The notes under the pieces were generated by a model, which worked only from the letters and a program-made list of their open reading frames with translations, did no database searches and was not told the origin of the DNA. Positions 37,164-46,115 of a DNA stretch of 64,000 nt are shown here, one piece after another (within the stretch, counting starts at the first letter, position 1; each line of letters opens with the position of its first letter). A program made the position numbers and the translations under genes. This stretch comes from Oxalobacter aliiformigenes (GTDB taxonomy: Bacteria > Pseudomonadota > Gammaproteobacteria > Burkholderiales > Burkholderiaceae_D): assembly GCF_027116575.1 (NCBI RefSeq), contig NZ_CP098252.1, positions 1,550,001 through 1,614,000 on the forward strand, read 5' to 3'.

Positions 37164-37931
37164 TCAGTTATCAATATCCAGAAGTCCTGAAAAACTGACT
37201 ATTGCCTTCTCCCCTCTGTAGATAGGCAATGGTTTTTCACCATCTTTCAGCGAAGTCTTTATATCCTGTTTTTCGTTGGAAAAACTGACATAGGCAAAGT
37301 TTCCCTTGGCCCCTCTGGCTTTATATGCCTCATCGATTTCATGAATATTATCGGGAATTTTCGCTTCCTGAGGAAAACGGACCGCTTGAAGAACAACCCA
37401 CTGAAGACCGGCATCACCGCCAAGCCACAAGGACGGCTGAAGTTCCGGATTCGAATTCCATGCCGAAACCGTATCGCCGCTTTCCGTCAGTTCCTTTCTT
37501 GCCACCTGAACAGCGAAATCATGAAGCTCCCAGTTCGTCATTTCGATCTTCTCATCCGTAACCAGATCAGGAGGAATCACGGGAGTTCTGTTTTCAAGCG
37601 TCAAAAGATTCCATCCCTCCCCTGAACAAAGCCAATTGCCAAAAGAAAAACGCATAGGCATGATACAGGCATACCCCTTGCATTCCCTTGCAATCTTTGC
37701 CAAATCCTCCTCGGTTCCAGGCATTTTGACCAGTCCATCAACATCTTCCAAACGGACGAAAAAAAGCTGGTTTCCCAATCTGAAAGAAAGATGTTCCATA
37801 AACGGAACCTCCAGATGCGCACGCATCCAGACCAGCTCACTACCTCCCTTCATTTGCAAATGCCGTCCGGCAGATTGCCAGCACTGAATGAAATCGTCAG
37901 ATAAAACATAGGATTGACTTGTTGTCTGCAT
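37164..37931 (-). CDS. Hypothetical protein of the AAA cassette
   Basis: A 255-residue soluble protein preceded by a good ribosome-binding site (AAGGAAAAATC-ATG). Notable segments are LSFRLGNQLFFVRLEDVDG (about residue 48), GWNLLTLENRTPVIPPDL (about 107), and PSLWLGGDAGLQWVVLQAVRFP (about 165). It has no transmembrane segment or nuclease motif and I recognise no family. It heads the three-gene cassette that ends with the AAA+ ATPase. The neighbouring frame upstream (37941-38164) looks like a broken fourth gene. Confidence 0.7.
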   Translation of the reverse strand: MQTTSQSYVLSDDFIQCWQSAGRHLQMKGGSELVWMRAHLEVPFMEHLSFRLGNQLFFVRLEDVDGLVKMPGTEEDLAKIARECKGYACIMPMRFSFGNWLCSGEGWNLLTLENRTPVIPPDLVTDEKIEMTNWELHDFAVQVARKELTESGDTVSAWNSNPELQPSLWLGGDAGLQWVVLQAVRFPQEAKIPDNIHEIDEAYKARGAKGNFAYVSFSNEKQDIKTSLKDGEKPLPIYRGEKAIVSFSGLLDIDN

Positions 37932-37940
37932 GATTTTTCC

Positions 37941-38164
37941 TTATTTTTGTTTTGAATAGGCAAATAATTCCCTATACGGAACAGCTATGTGTATCCGCTC
38001 CTGAGGGATTTCGACGTTACTTGAAAAATTCTGAATATAATGGAAAGGCAGGAAAGAAATCTTTCCCGATGCAATGACAATCGGGGTAACCCGTTGTGAA
38101 AAACGGCGCTTGTAACCGGTTTTCCACAGAAAAAACTGACGTTGTTCAAGAGATCGTATTCCAT
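37941..38164 (-). pseudogene. Possible frameshifted small gene at the head of the AAA cassette
   Basis: Starting at the ATG 38164 one frame reads MEYDLLNNVSFFCGKPVTSA and then runs out of sense. A second frame shifted by one base reads NVEIPQERIHIAVPYREL to a stop at 37941, ten bases before the next gene. Joined near 38090 they would make one protein of about 75 residues. Either this is a small gene broken by a single indel, or the second frame alone is used with a TTG start at 38189. Confidence 0.4.
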
Positions 38165-38383
38165 AGCAGTTCTCTGGATGGTTGCCCAAAAAGGCAACAA
38201 TTTGTATCTGCGAAGAAAGGTGTACGGTAGTCTCTTGACGCCAATCTATACCTTTCAGTATTTTACCACTTGTATTTCAAAAACGAAATAGACGATTTCA
38301 TCAGAGTATCTTTTTTTCCCCCATACCCTGTCATAGAATAATATGCCCTTTAGGTAACTGAACACTCGAAAGGAAAATGACAT

Positions 38384-38656
38384 ATGATTCACCGATTCAG
38401 GATAAATACAGTATATGGAGGTGAAGAACTCCACGGCGGATGTGGCTTCATGGAAAGACATAAAATCACTGTACTCAGAAGAACGAAAGGCTGGATATTC
38501 TATAAATGCCACCCTGCGGCAGTCGGAAAAAAACTGCTTAAGGCCAGAAGAAACTATGTGACAGGTTGGGGTGATTTCATTATCGTCCCCACTTTTGAAC
38601 ACGATGAATTCCATGCTTATGGAATAGAACCCGGCATCAGCCCGCTCAAACCATAG
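38384..38656 (+). CDS. Small protein of unknown family, paralogue of 13061-13309
   Basis: A 90-residue protein with AAAGGAAA before its ATG. It aligns along its full length with the 82-residue protein at 13061: MIHRF start, NTVYGGE, GGCG, RTKGWI, GWGD, HAY. It has an insertion in the middle (KCHPAAVGKKLLKARRN) and a slightly longer end. There are conserved Gly, Cys and aromatic residues but no catalytic motif I can name. It lies divergently from the AAA cassette, 219 bases away. Confidence 0.75.
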   Translation: MIHRFRINTVYGGEELHGGCGFMERHKITVLRRTKGWIFYKCHPAAVGKKLLKARRNYVTGWGDFIIVPTFEHDEFHAYGIEPGISPLKP

Positions 38657-39255
38657 AAATACGATTCCATTCCGGCCGGAGGGATAAGGACACCTGATCT
38701 CTGGTCAATACAAATTCCTTCCTGAAAATAATCCCCCTGTTTTCCACACTCCTAAAATTATTCTCTTCAACTGTAAAAAGTCCACCTGCTCAACGCGACA
38801 AGCTGAAGAACTTATCCCGGTCCATAGCCGAACAGAACTGCATGCTTCATACCATCGTTTCCTGATTATCTGGAAAAAGACATCCTGACAGTTCCTGTTT
38901 TTCTGCTAGCAAGGGAAAACGCTTTATTTGTATGAAGGCTATATCTGCAAAAAATCCCGATGAAATGTTTTTACAATAAAATTCCCCTAAAACAGTATGT
39001 CACAAACAAAAAATGGGGAAACGCAGACAGTTGGACTATTTTTGAGAGGATAAAAAATCTTATCAACGCTATTGCACACAAAACCTGTATGGAATGATGA
39101 AAAATTGAATATTCCGCCAGATCAAGGCACAAATATAAAAAACTACCAAAAAACCTGCCTTTTATGGTTTTTTTCTTCAATTTTGCGACACAACGGGTAA
39201 ACTGAAGCCAGCATGACGCTGGCTTCCCGTGACTGGACAAGAAAAACGGACAGGA
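38657..39255. other. Gene-poor gap of about 0.6 kb
   Basis: AT-rich sequence with only weak open frames (for example 38971-39240 minus, hydrophobic, no family). Near the right end is a 9-bp hairpin GAAGCCAGC (39204-39212), loop ATGAC, GCTGGCTTC (39218-39226), probably a transcript end for the minus-strand gene that stops at 39256. Confidence 0.5.
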
Positions 39256-40581
39256 TTACTCGTCAACCAGATACAGGTCTTTGTCCTTGTCTTGCAAAAA
39301 GACTTGGGCATAGCCTTCTTTCTTGCCCTGCTCAAACTGCTGTTCGCCCCACTTCCGGCATGCGTCACAGGCATAACGCGGAATGGCCACCGCCTTGATA
39401 TGGCTGTGCCTTCCTGTATCCGCCTGCGAATCAATCACAACGGTACCGCCACAGTCAGGGCAGGTTCTGACCGTTTCCGTCTGCGTTTCGCGAATATAAT
39501 CCGTATCATAGAAAATGCTGCGATTGCGACGGTGGAAAGGCTGATTCGGATAAGCCTTGCGTTTCAGGGCTTCCCTGTTTTTCCAGTTTTCCAGCGTATA
39601 GTCTTTCAGCTGTTTCAGATAATTGGTAATATGCGGCGACTGGATCTGGTTACGCGGATCGTAATCCGGTTCCTTGATATGGCTGTAATCCAGACCAGCC
39701 ATCGCCAGAATAATACCGGTATTGATATAAGGCAATGCACTTTCGATCGAATATCCCCCTTCCAGAACGGCCAGATCAGGTTTCAACCGATCATTCAGGA
39801 TAGCATATCCCTGTGCCGTGAACTTCATATTGGTAATCGGATCGGAATAGTGATTGTCCTGTCCTGCCGAATTCACGATCAGATCGGGTTTGAAGTCATC
39901 CAGAAGCGGCATAACGATATTGTCGAGCGTATAAAGGAAGCCTTCCTCACAGGTTTCCGGCGGCATCGGCAGATTGACGATCGTACCATACGCATTCGGG
40001 CCACCGGCTTCATCCGGAAAACCGGACCCCGGATACAGTGTCCGTCCGTCCTGGTGCATGGAAATGAACAGGGTATTCGGATCATGCCAGAAAATATCCT
40101 GTGAACCGTCGCCATGATGGCAATCGGTATCGACGACGGCGATGCGTTTGACTCCGTATTTGTGGCGGATGTACTCGATCATGATCGCTTCCATGTTCAG
40201 GGTACAGAAACCACGGCTGCCATGAACGACGCGCATGGAATGGTGTCCGCATGGACGAACCAGAGCGAAAGCGTTATCCACCTCACCGGTCAGCACCTTG
40301 TCGGCAGCGGTCAACGTTCCCCCCACCGAAATCAGATGGGACGTATGAACGATCTCGTCGATATTCGGAACACAGAAATGCACGCGGTTGATATCGGCCG
40401 GAGTCGCCAGATCAGGCTTGTATTCCTTGATATTGTCGAAGTCAAGAAGACCTTCCTCGACAACCTGATCCTGCGTGTAAAGAAGACGTTCTTCACGTTC
40501 CGGATGGGTCGGCGTAATCGCGTAGTCAAACGCCGGGAAAAAAACCAGTCCTGTTTTCTTTTTCACGAAAGCCTCTTTCAA
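39256..40581 (-). CDS. Histone-deacetylase-fold amidohydrolase with C-terminal zinc ribbon
   Basis: A 441-residue protein. The arginase/deacetylase core contains RPCGHHSMRV (His-His pair, about residues 109-118), VVDTDCHHGDGSQDIFW (zinc ligands, about 149-165), NSAGQDNHYSDP (about 237-248) and LEGGYSIES (catalytic-loop Tyr, about 272). After the core, residues ~385-420 form a Cys4 cluster: CPDCGG and CDACRKW. Bacterial members act on acetylpolyamines or acetylated small molecules or proteins. The gene overlaps the upstream hydantoinase-type gene by four bases, so the products probably work in one pathway; the substrate is unknown. Confidence 0.85.
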   Translation of the reverse strand: MKEAFVKKKTGLVFFPAFDYAITPTHPEREERLLYTQDQVVEEGLLDFDNIKEYKPDLATPADINRVHFCVPNIDEIVHTSHLISVGGTLTAADKVLTGEVDNAFALVRPCGHHSMRVVHGSRGFCTLNMEAIMIEYIRHKYGVKRIAVVDTDCHHGDGSQDIFWHDPNTLFISMHQDGRTLYPGSGFPDEAGGPNAYGTIVNLPMPPETCEEGFLYTLDNIVMPLLDDFKPDLIVNSAGQDNHYSDPITNMKFTAQGYAILNDRLKPDLAVLEGGYSIESALPYINTGIILAMAGLDYSHIKEPDYDPRNQIQSPHITNYLKQLKDYTLENWKNREALKRKAYPNQPFHRRNRSIFYDTDYIRETQTETVRTCPDCGGTVVIDSQADTGRHSHIKAVAIPRYACDACRKWGEQQFEQGKKEGYAQVFLQDKDKDLYLVDE

Positions 40582-42239
40582 TTCGATTCATCTTTGATCA
40601 GACCCGGTTTGACCTGAAGTCTGACCCGCATGTTTTTACCGATCGTGGAATAACCCCTGACGACATTGAACACCTGGCTGTCGGCCACTTCCACGACGAT
40701 ATCCTCGTCTCTCGCACCAGCCTCTTTGGCTTTTCTGACCAGTTTTTCAGTACCCAGCTCGATGACATCATCCAGGGTAAACCGGTTGGAAATTTTCTGC
40801 TGGACGCCTTCTTCGGCAATACTCAATACCTGCGCCTCGGTATCGGCGACGATATTGAGTTCCACTGTCGTTCTGGCAGTCGCCGCTCCGCTGGCATTGA
40901 TCACGTCGGAATCGTTCGGTACCCTGACCGGGCAATCCATCATCTCGCCGATCCGTTTGGCCATATAAGGTGCCGGGCCACCGACCACCAGAACTTCTTT
41001 CGGCTCGATCCGTCTGCCTTCCAGAAGTTCGTGAATCGTATAAACCGGCTTGCTGTTGATTTCGGCAAGCATCGCATTGATCTTTTCCACAATCAGCGTA
41101 CAGGCCAGATCGACGACCTGACGGGCGACGTCTTCCGGTGTTTTTTCCAGTTCGGCAGCCAGCTGCTTCATGGCATCCATCGCCTTGTCCTTGTCGCCGA
41201 TATCGGCAATTCCCAATACGACAAGAGCATCCGTCGTCGTCGGAACAGGGCCACCGAAAGCCATGGCGGCTCCCAGACGTTCCGGCCCGAGGAGAAGAAC
41301 ACCGTCCTCGACCCGGACATGGCTGTCGCCACCGACACCGATGGAATGCGTCAGCAAACCGCGAACCGACGTTTTGTGATCCTCGATCGTGATACCCTGC
41401 GGCTCCAGCAGGGGAACCCCATCGGCAAACAGGGCGATATCGGTAGTCGTTCCGCCGATATCGACTGAAATGGAATCCTTTTCCGGGGAAACATACGGCA
41501 AAACTCCCATGATCGTCGCCGCAGGGCCGGACAGAATGGTCTGGACCGGCATCTCGCGTGACGCTTCCACTTCGATCGTACCGCCATCCGCTTTCAGAAT
41601 GTACAACGGAACCTTGACCCCCAGCTTGTCCATATACGTTTTCAGCTGATCGGCCAGTTTGCGCTGGAGTCCCCATACCGCTTCATTCAGATACGTCGTG
41701 GCAATACGCCGCGGGAAATTCAGGGCACCGGAGAGCTGATGGCTCTGGGAAGCATGCTCGGCGATATCATCCAGATAGGCATCCACTTCCTGTTCATGAA
41801 CGGGATTTCTGGTCGAAAACTTGCCGACAATGGCAAAACGCGTGATGTTTTCCTTTTTGAATTTTTCCTTCAGTTCCGCCAGTTCCGCACGGTCGGGTGC
41901 TTCCGCCTCTATTCCGCGGTGACTCATGTAACCGGCGATATAATTCGCCTTGTCGTACAGGGGCAAATCCTTCGGTGAAACACCGGGACCGTTCATGACG
42001 ACCAGACCGACCGGATCAAGCTGGTTCTGGACAACAGCGTTCGTCGTCAACGTCGTTGACAGCACAATGCGCTGCAGGTTCTTGATATCTTCCGGCCTGG
42101 CAACCGCTTCGGTTGCCATCAGAACGGATTTGAGAATGTTTTCCTTATCCGTCAGAACTTTCGATTTGCGGATAATTTTTCGGTTATTCATCAAAACCGA
42201 ATCGGTGTGCGTACCTCCAACGTCGATTCCAAGGATCAT
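40578..42239 (-). CDS. Hydantoinase/oxoprolinase family protein (HyuA-like, single-chain)
   Basis: A 553-residue protein starting MILGIDVGGTHTDSVLM, the phosphate-binding loop of the ASKHA fold. A second ATP-site motif is SVDIGGTTTDIALFADG (about residue 285). It is shorter than typical HyuA (about 650-700 aa), and no HyuB partner is present. A strong AGGGGGAAG site precedes the ATG at 42239, which is preferred over the frame opening at 42359. Family members open cyclic amides with ATP. Coupled by ATGA to a deacetylase-fold hydrolase, an unusual pairing that suggests stepwise amide hydrolysis, an inference. Confidence 0.85.
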   Translation of the reverse strand: MILGIDVGGTHTDSVLMNNRKIIRKSKVLTDKENILKSVLMATEAVARPEDIKNLQRIVLSTTLTTNAVVQNQLDPVGLVVMNGPGVSPKDLPLYDKANYIAGYMSHRGIEAEAPDRAELAELKEKFKKENITRFAIVGKFSTRNPVHEQEVDAYLDDIAEHASQSHQLSGALNFPRRIATTYLNEAVWGLQRKLADQLKTYMDKLGVKVPLYILKADGGTIEVEASREMPVQTILSGPAATIMGVLPYVSPEKDSISVDIGGTTTDIALFADGVPLLEPQGITIEDHKTSVRGLLTHSIGVGGDSHVRVEDGVLLLGPERLGAAMAFGGPVPTTTDALVVLGIADIGDKDKAMDAMKQLAAELEKTPEDVARQVVDLACTLIVEKINAMLAEINSKPVYTIHELLEGRRIEPKEVLVVGGPAPYMAKRIGEMMDCPVRVPNDSDVINASGAATARTTVELNIVADTEAQVLSIAEEGVQQKISNRFTLDDVIELGTEKLVRKAKEAGARDEDIVVEVADSQVFNVVRGYSTIGKNMRVRLQVKPGLIKDESN

Positions 42240-42604
42240 AAGCTTCCCCCTGTAACCGGTTCTATCGAGGATTTCAAAGATGAGAATATAGCCATATCGT
42301 TTTTGAATTGAAAAAATCGGGTTGCTACATCGAAAAAGAATCTGTAAAAAATAACGCACACCGAAACGATCTGTCCAGCGTGCCCTATCAAAGGCATTAC
42401 TTCGCTATTGTAACATCACCATCCTGAAAGACACTTGACTTCATCAGGATTTCAGACAGGACAGGCAGAAAAACCGTGTCGTCTTCCGTCTGTACAAACC
42501 ATCGATACGATAAAACCGGCCTTATTCCGAAAGCGGGGAATCATCCAGAAAAAACGGCATTTCATGAAGAAATGCCGTCCGAACAATTTCACATCTGCCG
42601 CCGA
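42240..42604. other. Intergenic region between hydantoinase-like gene and rsmB
   Basis: No gene. It holds the promoter region of the hydantoinase-like operon (AT-rich around 42290-42350) and, at its right end, the rsmB terminator. Confidence 0.5.
42548..42578 (-). terminator. Intrinsic terminator of rsmB/purN
   Basis: On the minus strand: ACGGCATTTC, loop of five, GAAATGCCGT (stem 42554-42563 / 42569-42578), followed by a T tract (A run at 42549-42554 on the plus strand). It begins 27 bases after the rsmB stop. Confidence 0.85.
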
Positions 42605-43861
42605 TTACCTGACCCGCTCAAAAACAGCCGCAAAAAAACCGTCTGTCTGGTGAATCTGTGGCAAAAGCTTCAGATAATCCCCCATTTCCAGACCGATTTT
42701 CCCCTCACCGAGCACCTGCTGCATGGGTACCAGTACAAAACGGTCATCCTTTTCCAGAAAACCGGCAACAATTTTTTCATTCTCGTCATCCAGCAAACTG
42801 CAGGTGGCATACACCAGCCGTCCCCCCGGTCTGACCAGTCGTGCGGCCGATTCCAGAATGGCTTGCTGCTTTTGCGCCATTTCCGCAATCGTCTCCGGTG
42901 TCTGGCGCCATTTCAGATCGGGATTGCGCCGCAATGTTCCCAGTCCGCTGCAAGGTGAATCGACCAGAACCCTGTCGGCTTTTGCCGCCAGCCGCTTGAT
43001 ACGGGCATCCCGCTCATGGGCGATCTGGACAGGATGGACATTCGACAAACCACTCCTTGCCAGACGCGGTTTCATTTTCGCCAGCCGCCTGTCGGAAACA
43101 TCGAATGCATAAAGGCGCCCCGTATTACGCATCGCGACACCCAGTGCCAGTGTCTTGCCACCGGCACCGGCACAAAAATCGACGACCATTTCACCCCGCT
43201 TCGCCCCGACAATCTGGGCCAGCAACTGGCTGCCCTCATCCTGAACCTCGACATTTCCTTCCTTGAACAAAGGCATATTCTGCAAGGCGATTTTCCGGTG
43301 CAAACGGATTCCGGACGAAGCGTAGGGAGTCGGTTCACATTCGACGGGCACCTCTTTCAGGACCTTCAGGACATCTTCCCGTTTGGCCTTAAGCGTATTG
43401 ACCCGCAGATCCAGAGAAGCAGGTGTATTCAGCACAGAGGCCAGTCTGAGCGTTTCGTCCTCGCCATACTGGGCAACCAGCCTGTTATAAAGCCAGTCAG
43501 GCAGATTGGCCTGCATCTTTTTCGGCAACCGGGCTCTGTCGATTTTCATGACATGCTCCAGCCAGACCTTTTCCTCCTCGCTGATTCCGCCCAGTGCTTC
43601 GACTCCATAGATATCGGCCAGACCAAGCAAGACCAGACGCCGCATTTGCGCACCTCTCCCGGACTCGGAAAGGTGATTGTAAACCAGCCGGTTGCGCAAG
43701 ATCGCGTATACCGTTTCCGCAATCGCCCCTCTTTCACGCATCCCCAGTTTGGCATGTTCCCGGAAATATCGCGAAATCACAACATCGGCAGGCCCCGCAA
43801 ATTGCAGGATCTCTCTCAATACCTGTTCGGTATGCGTAATGACCAGTGGAGACAATCTCAC
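42605..43861 (-). CDS. rsmB: 16S rRNA (cytosine-C5)-methyltransferase RsmB/NOP family
   Basis: A 418-residue protein. The N-terminal NusB-like domain (about 1-130) is followed by a Rossmann methyltransferase with VVDFCAGAGGKTLALG (SAM motif I, about residues 231-246), VDSPCSGLGTLRRNPD (the PC motif, about 306-321) and ATCSLLDDEN (the TC catalytic Cys, about 355-364). It methylates a cytosine of 16S rRNA, C967 in E. coli. It overlaps purN by four bases, so both are translated together. The C-terminal length is typical (E. coli 429). Confidence 0.9.
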   Translation of the reverse strand: MRLSPLVITHTEQVLREILQFAGPADVVISRYFREHAKLGMRERGAIAETVYAILRNRLVYNHLSESGRGAQMRRLVLLGLADIYGVEALGGISEEEKVWLEHVMKIDRARLPKKMQANLPDWLYNRLVAQYGEDETLRLASVLNTPASLDLRVNTLKAKREDVLKVLKEVPVECEPTPYASSGIRLHRKIALQNMPLFKEGNVEVQDEGSQLLAQIVGAKRGEMVVDFCAGAGGKTLALGVAMRNTGRLYAFDVSDRRLAKMKPRLARSGLSNVHPVQIAHERDARIKRLAAKADRVLVDSPCSGLGTLRRNPDLKWRQTPETIAEMAQKQQAILESAARLVRPGGRLVYATCSLLDDENEKIVAGFLEKDDRFVLVPMQQVLGEGKIGLEMGDYLKLLPQIHQTDGFFAAVFERVR

Positions 43862-44517
43862 AATCCCCCTCCCGTCAATACAAAATCCAGGGATGATGCG
43901 ACATCCTCTGCCAATCTGGCCTTTCCGTCCCGGGTATAGGCCACCTTATCCTCGACAAACCAGCCGACGACCCTCGGATAAAGCCGGTGCTCCTGTTCCA
44001 GCACCCGATCGGCCAGCGAATCCTCGTCATCATCCGGCAGCACCGGTACCACAGCCTGCGCAATAATGGGGCCACCATCGAGTTCCGGAGTGACGAAATG
44101 TACCGTCGCGCCATGAACCCTGACACCCGCCTCGATAGCCTGCCGGTGAGTATGCAATCCCTTAAAACCGGGTAACAAGGAAGGATGGATATTGATCATG
44201 CGCCCCGCATAATGATTGACGAAACCGTCCGTCAGAATCCGCATGAACCCGGCGAGAATCACCAGATCGGGATGATATTCGTCAATTGCCTTCTGCAACG
44301 CCGCATCATAGGATTGCCGATCCGGATAATCCTTATGGGACACCACCCGGGTCAAAATCCCCTCTTTTTCCGCAAAAGCCAGCCCGGCGGCATCGGCACG
44401 GTTACTGATCACGGCACACAACCTGGCCGCCCATTTTTCACGTCTGAACGCCCGGACAATGGCTTCCATGTTGCTGCCCCGTCCGGAAATAAGGATGACA
44501 ATATTTTTCATGCGCAA
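43858..44517 (-). CDS. purN: Phosphoribosylglycinamide formyltransferase
   Basis: A 219-residue protein. The GAR-binding loop is ISGRGSNMEAIV (about residues 10-21), the catalytic region LAGFMRILTDGFVNHYAGRMINIHPSLLP contains Asn and His (about 91-119), and Asp lies in PELDGGPIIAQ (about 143-153). It transfers the formyl group from 10-formyl-tetrahydrofolate to GAR in purine synthesis. A conserved neighbourhood of purN with rsmB occurs in betaproteobacteria. Confidence 0.95.
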   Translation of the reverse strand: MRMKNIVILISGRGSNMEAIVRAFRREKWAARLCAVISNRADAAGLAFAEKEGILTRVVSHKDYPDRQSYDAALQKAIDEYHPDLVILAGFMRILTDGFVNHYAGRMINIHPSLLPGFKGLHTHRQAIEAGVRVHGATVHFVTPELDGGPIIAQAVVPVLPDDDEDSLADRVLEQEHRLYPRVVGWFVEDKVAYTRDGKARLAEDVASSLDFVLTGGGL

Positions 44518-44692
44518 ATTGTACCCGTCCTGCCGTCTTTATTCCATGCCGGCAAACGAATTATTCCGTGTTTCTAAATCGCGAAGCATTTCCGTTACGG
44601 TCACTTTATTTCGGGCAACTTCGCCTTTTTCGGTCATCGGACAGACCTGCCCGACACGAAAATGGCCCGGATCCATCCAATTTGTCCATCAA

Positions 44693-44722
44693 AAAAAGGT
44701 GAAGCATCCGCTTCACCTTTTT
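44693..44722 (-). terminator. Terminator of the haem-degradation operon
   Basis: Perfect 13-bp stem AAAAAGGTGAAGC (44693-44705), loop ATCC, GCTTCACCTTTTT (44710-44722). It lies 35 bases downstream of the radical SAM gene in its direction of transcription. Confidence 0.92.
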
Positions 44723-44756
44723 ACAAAGAGACGACCTGTCTCCCCCAAAAACAGGA

Positions 44757-46115
44757 TTATCCTGCAACCGGAGCAGCGACGAAATCCGTCAGCAGTTTTC
44801 TTAACCGGTCCGACCAGAAAAAACCGGCACAAGTCAGCGACATTCCGTCTCCATCCCTGCTGTCAACAAGCAGTCCGGCCTCTTTCCATTGTGCAAGAAG
44901 TTTCCTTCCCGAATCGCGGTGCGATACCGGCCATTTGTCCATATCCGGCAACTGCAGCCTCTCCATGGCGACATCCAGTTCATGGGAAAATCCGCCACGA
45001 TCGGCGGAAAGCGGGGAAGGTGTGATTCTGGACAGCGGTTTCTCGCCACGGCCGACCATTTCCGCATAAGTCCCGATATCTCTTGCCGTACCGAGCCCGA
45101 TCGTTCCCAGCCGACCGCCAGCGGCCGAACCGAAAGGAATCATATCGGTCTGCTGTCCGGCAAGACGGTTATACAACGATCTTTCACGGGTATTGCGACG
45201 CCAGTGTTTCGGCGAAAAGTGCTCGAATCCGTAATCGTACAGACGTTCATACGCCGCACCGAACATTCTGGCTTTTTCGTTGAACTCCGGCATCGCCGGC
45301 ATTTTTCCGCGGTTAATCGCCTTGTCGAGCGGACTGTCCGGAAAACGCCTGAGTTCATACAGATCAAGGCCGGCAATACCCGTTTCCTCACTGATATACC
45401 GGATATCGTCCAGAAGCATCGGAATATCCTGCCCCGGCAACCCGTACATCAAATCGATGACGACTGAAGCGCCGCTTTCGCACAGGCCATTCAGCGCTTC
45501 ACCGACTTCTTCCCGGGAAGAGATCCGCCCGAGTTTTTTCCGCAATGCCGTATTGGCTGACTGAACCCCCAGAGAAAAACGGTTTGCCCCCGCCTCGACC
45601 CACGCCTTGCCCTTGTCTGCGGTAAACCCGGTCGTTCTCCCCTCCACCGTCACTTCCGCGTCGGGAGATATCCTGAAACAGTCATGCAAGGCGCGGATGA
45701 CCGCCGCCATATCGTCCCGATCCAGATCACTCGGCGTTCCGCCACCGAAATAAATGACATCTACCGACCGTTTGTCGACCACCTCTCTCAGAACATACGC
45801 CGTATCGACAATTTCTTTCAGAAGCAGTGAAGAATATTCCTTGCTGAAATCCTTCTTGGTCTGATTGATATAAAAGGGACAAAAAGTACAATGATGGTGA
45901 CAAAACGGCACATGTACATACAAAGCAAGCGGACGTTCCGGCCTCGCCATAAATGCCTTTGCACCGAATTCGGCAAAAGACCCGCCATCCCATTCGGGAG
46001 GCTGTGGTCGCATGCGGGCAAGTGAAGGCATCGTTTTCTTTTCCTCGGCAAAAGCCATCGTCAGGGGATCGGACGAAACCTGAGCATAAAAATCGGAAAT
46101 GTCAGGCATGAGCAA
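44757..46115 (-). CDS. hutW: Radical SAM haem-degrading enzyme, HutW/ChuW-like
   Basis: A 452-residue protein of the HemN-like radical SAM class. The 4Fe-4S motif CHHHCTFC (CxxxCxxC, about residues 72-79) is preceded by YVHVPF, and YFGGGTPSDL (about 121) is the SAM-binding GGTP motif. Order and neighbours match HutW/ChuW, which open haem without oxygen (to anaerobilin in E. coli ChuW) and release iron. It is the last gene of the hutX-chuY-hutW operon and overlaps the reductase gene by 14 bases. Coproporphyrinogen dehydrogenase (HemN) is the main alternative, made unlikely by the operon. Confidence 0.88.
   Translation of the reverse strand: MLMPDISDFYAQVSSDPLTMAFAEEKKTMPSLARMRPQPPEWDGGSFAEFGAKAFMARPERPLALYVHVPFCHHHCTFCPFYINQTKKDFSKEYSSLLLKEIVDTAYVLREVVDKRSVDVIYFGGGTPSDLDRDDMAAVIRALHDCFRISPDAEVTVEGRTTGFTADKGKAWVEAGANRFSLGVQSANTALRKKLGRISSREEVGEALNGLCESGASVVIDLMYGLPGQDIPMLLDDIRYISEETGIAGLDLYELRRFPDSPLDKAINRGKMPAMPEFNEKARMFGAAYERLYDYGFEHFSPKHWRRNTRERSLYNRLAGQQTDMIPFGSAAGGRLGTIGLGTARDIGTYAEMVGRGEKPLSRITPSPLSADRGGFSHELDVAMERLQLPDMDKWPVSHRDSGRKLLAQWKEAGLLVDSRDGDGMSLTCAGFFWSDRLRKLLTDFVAAPVAG

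Noticed and set aside
38971..39240. 89-codon hydrophobic frame in the gap before the deacetylase-like gene
   Set aside because: AT-rich, no ribosome-binding site and no family; its hydrophobic composition follows from the T-rich strand.
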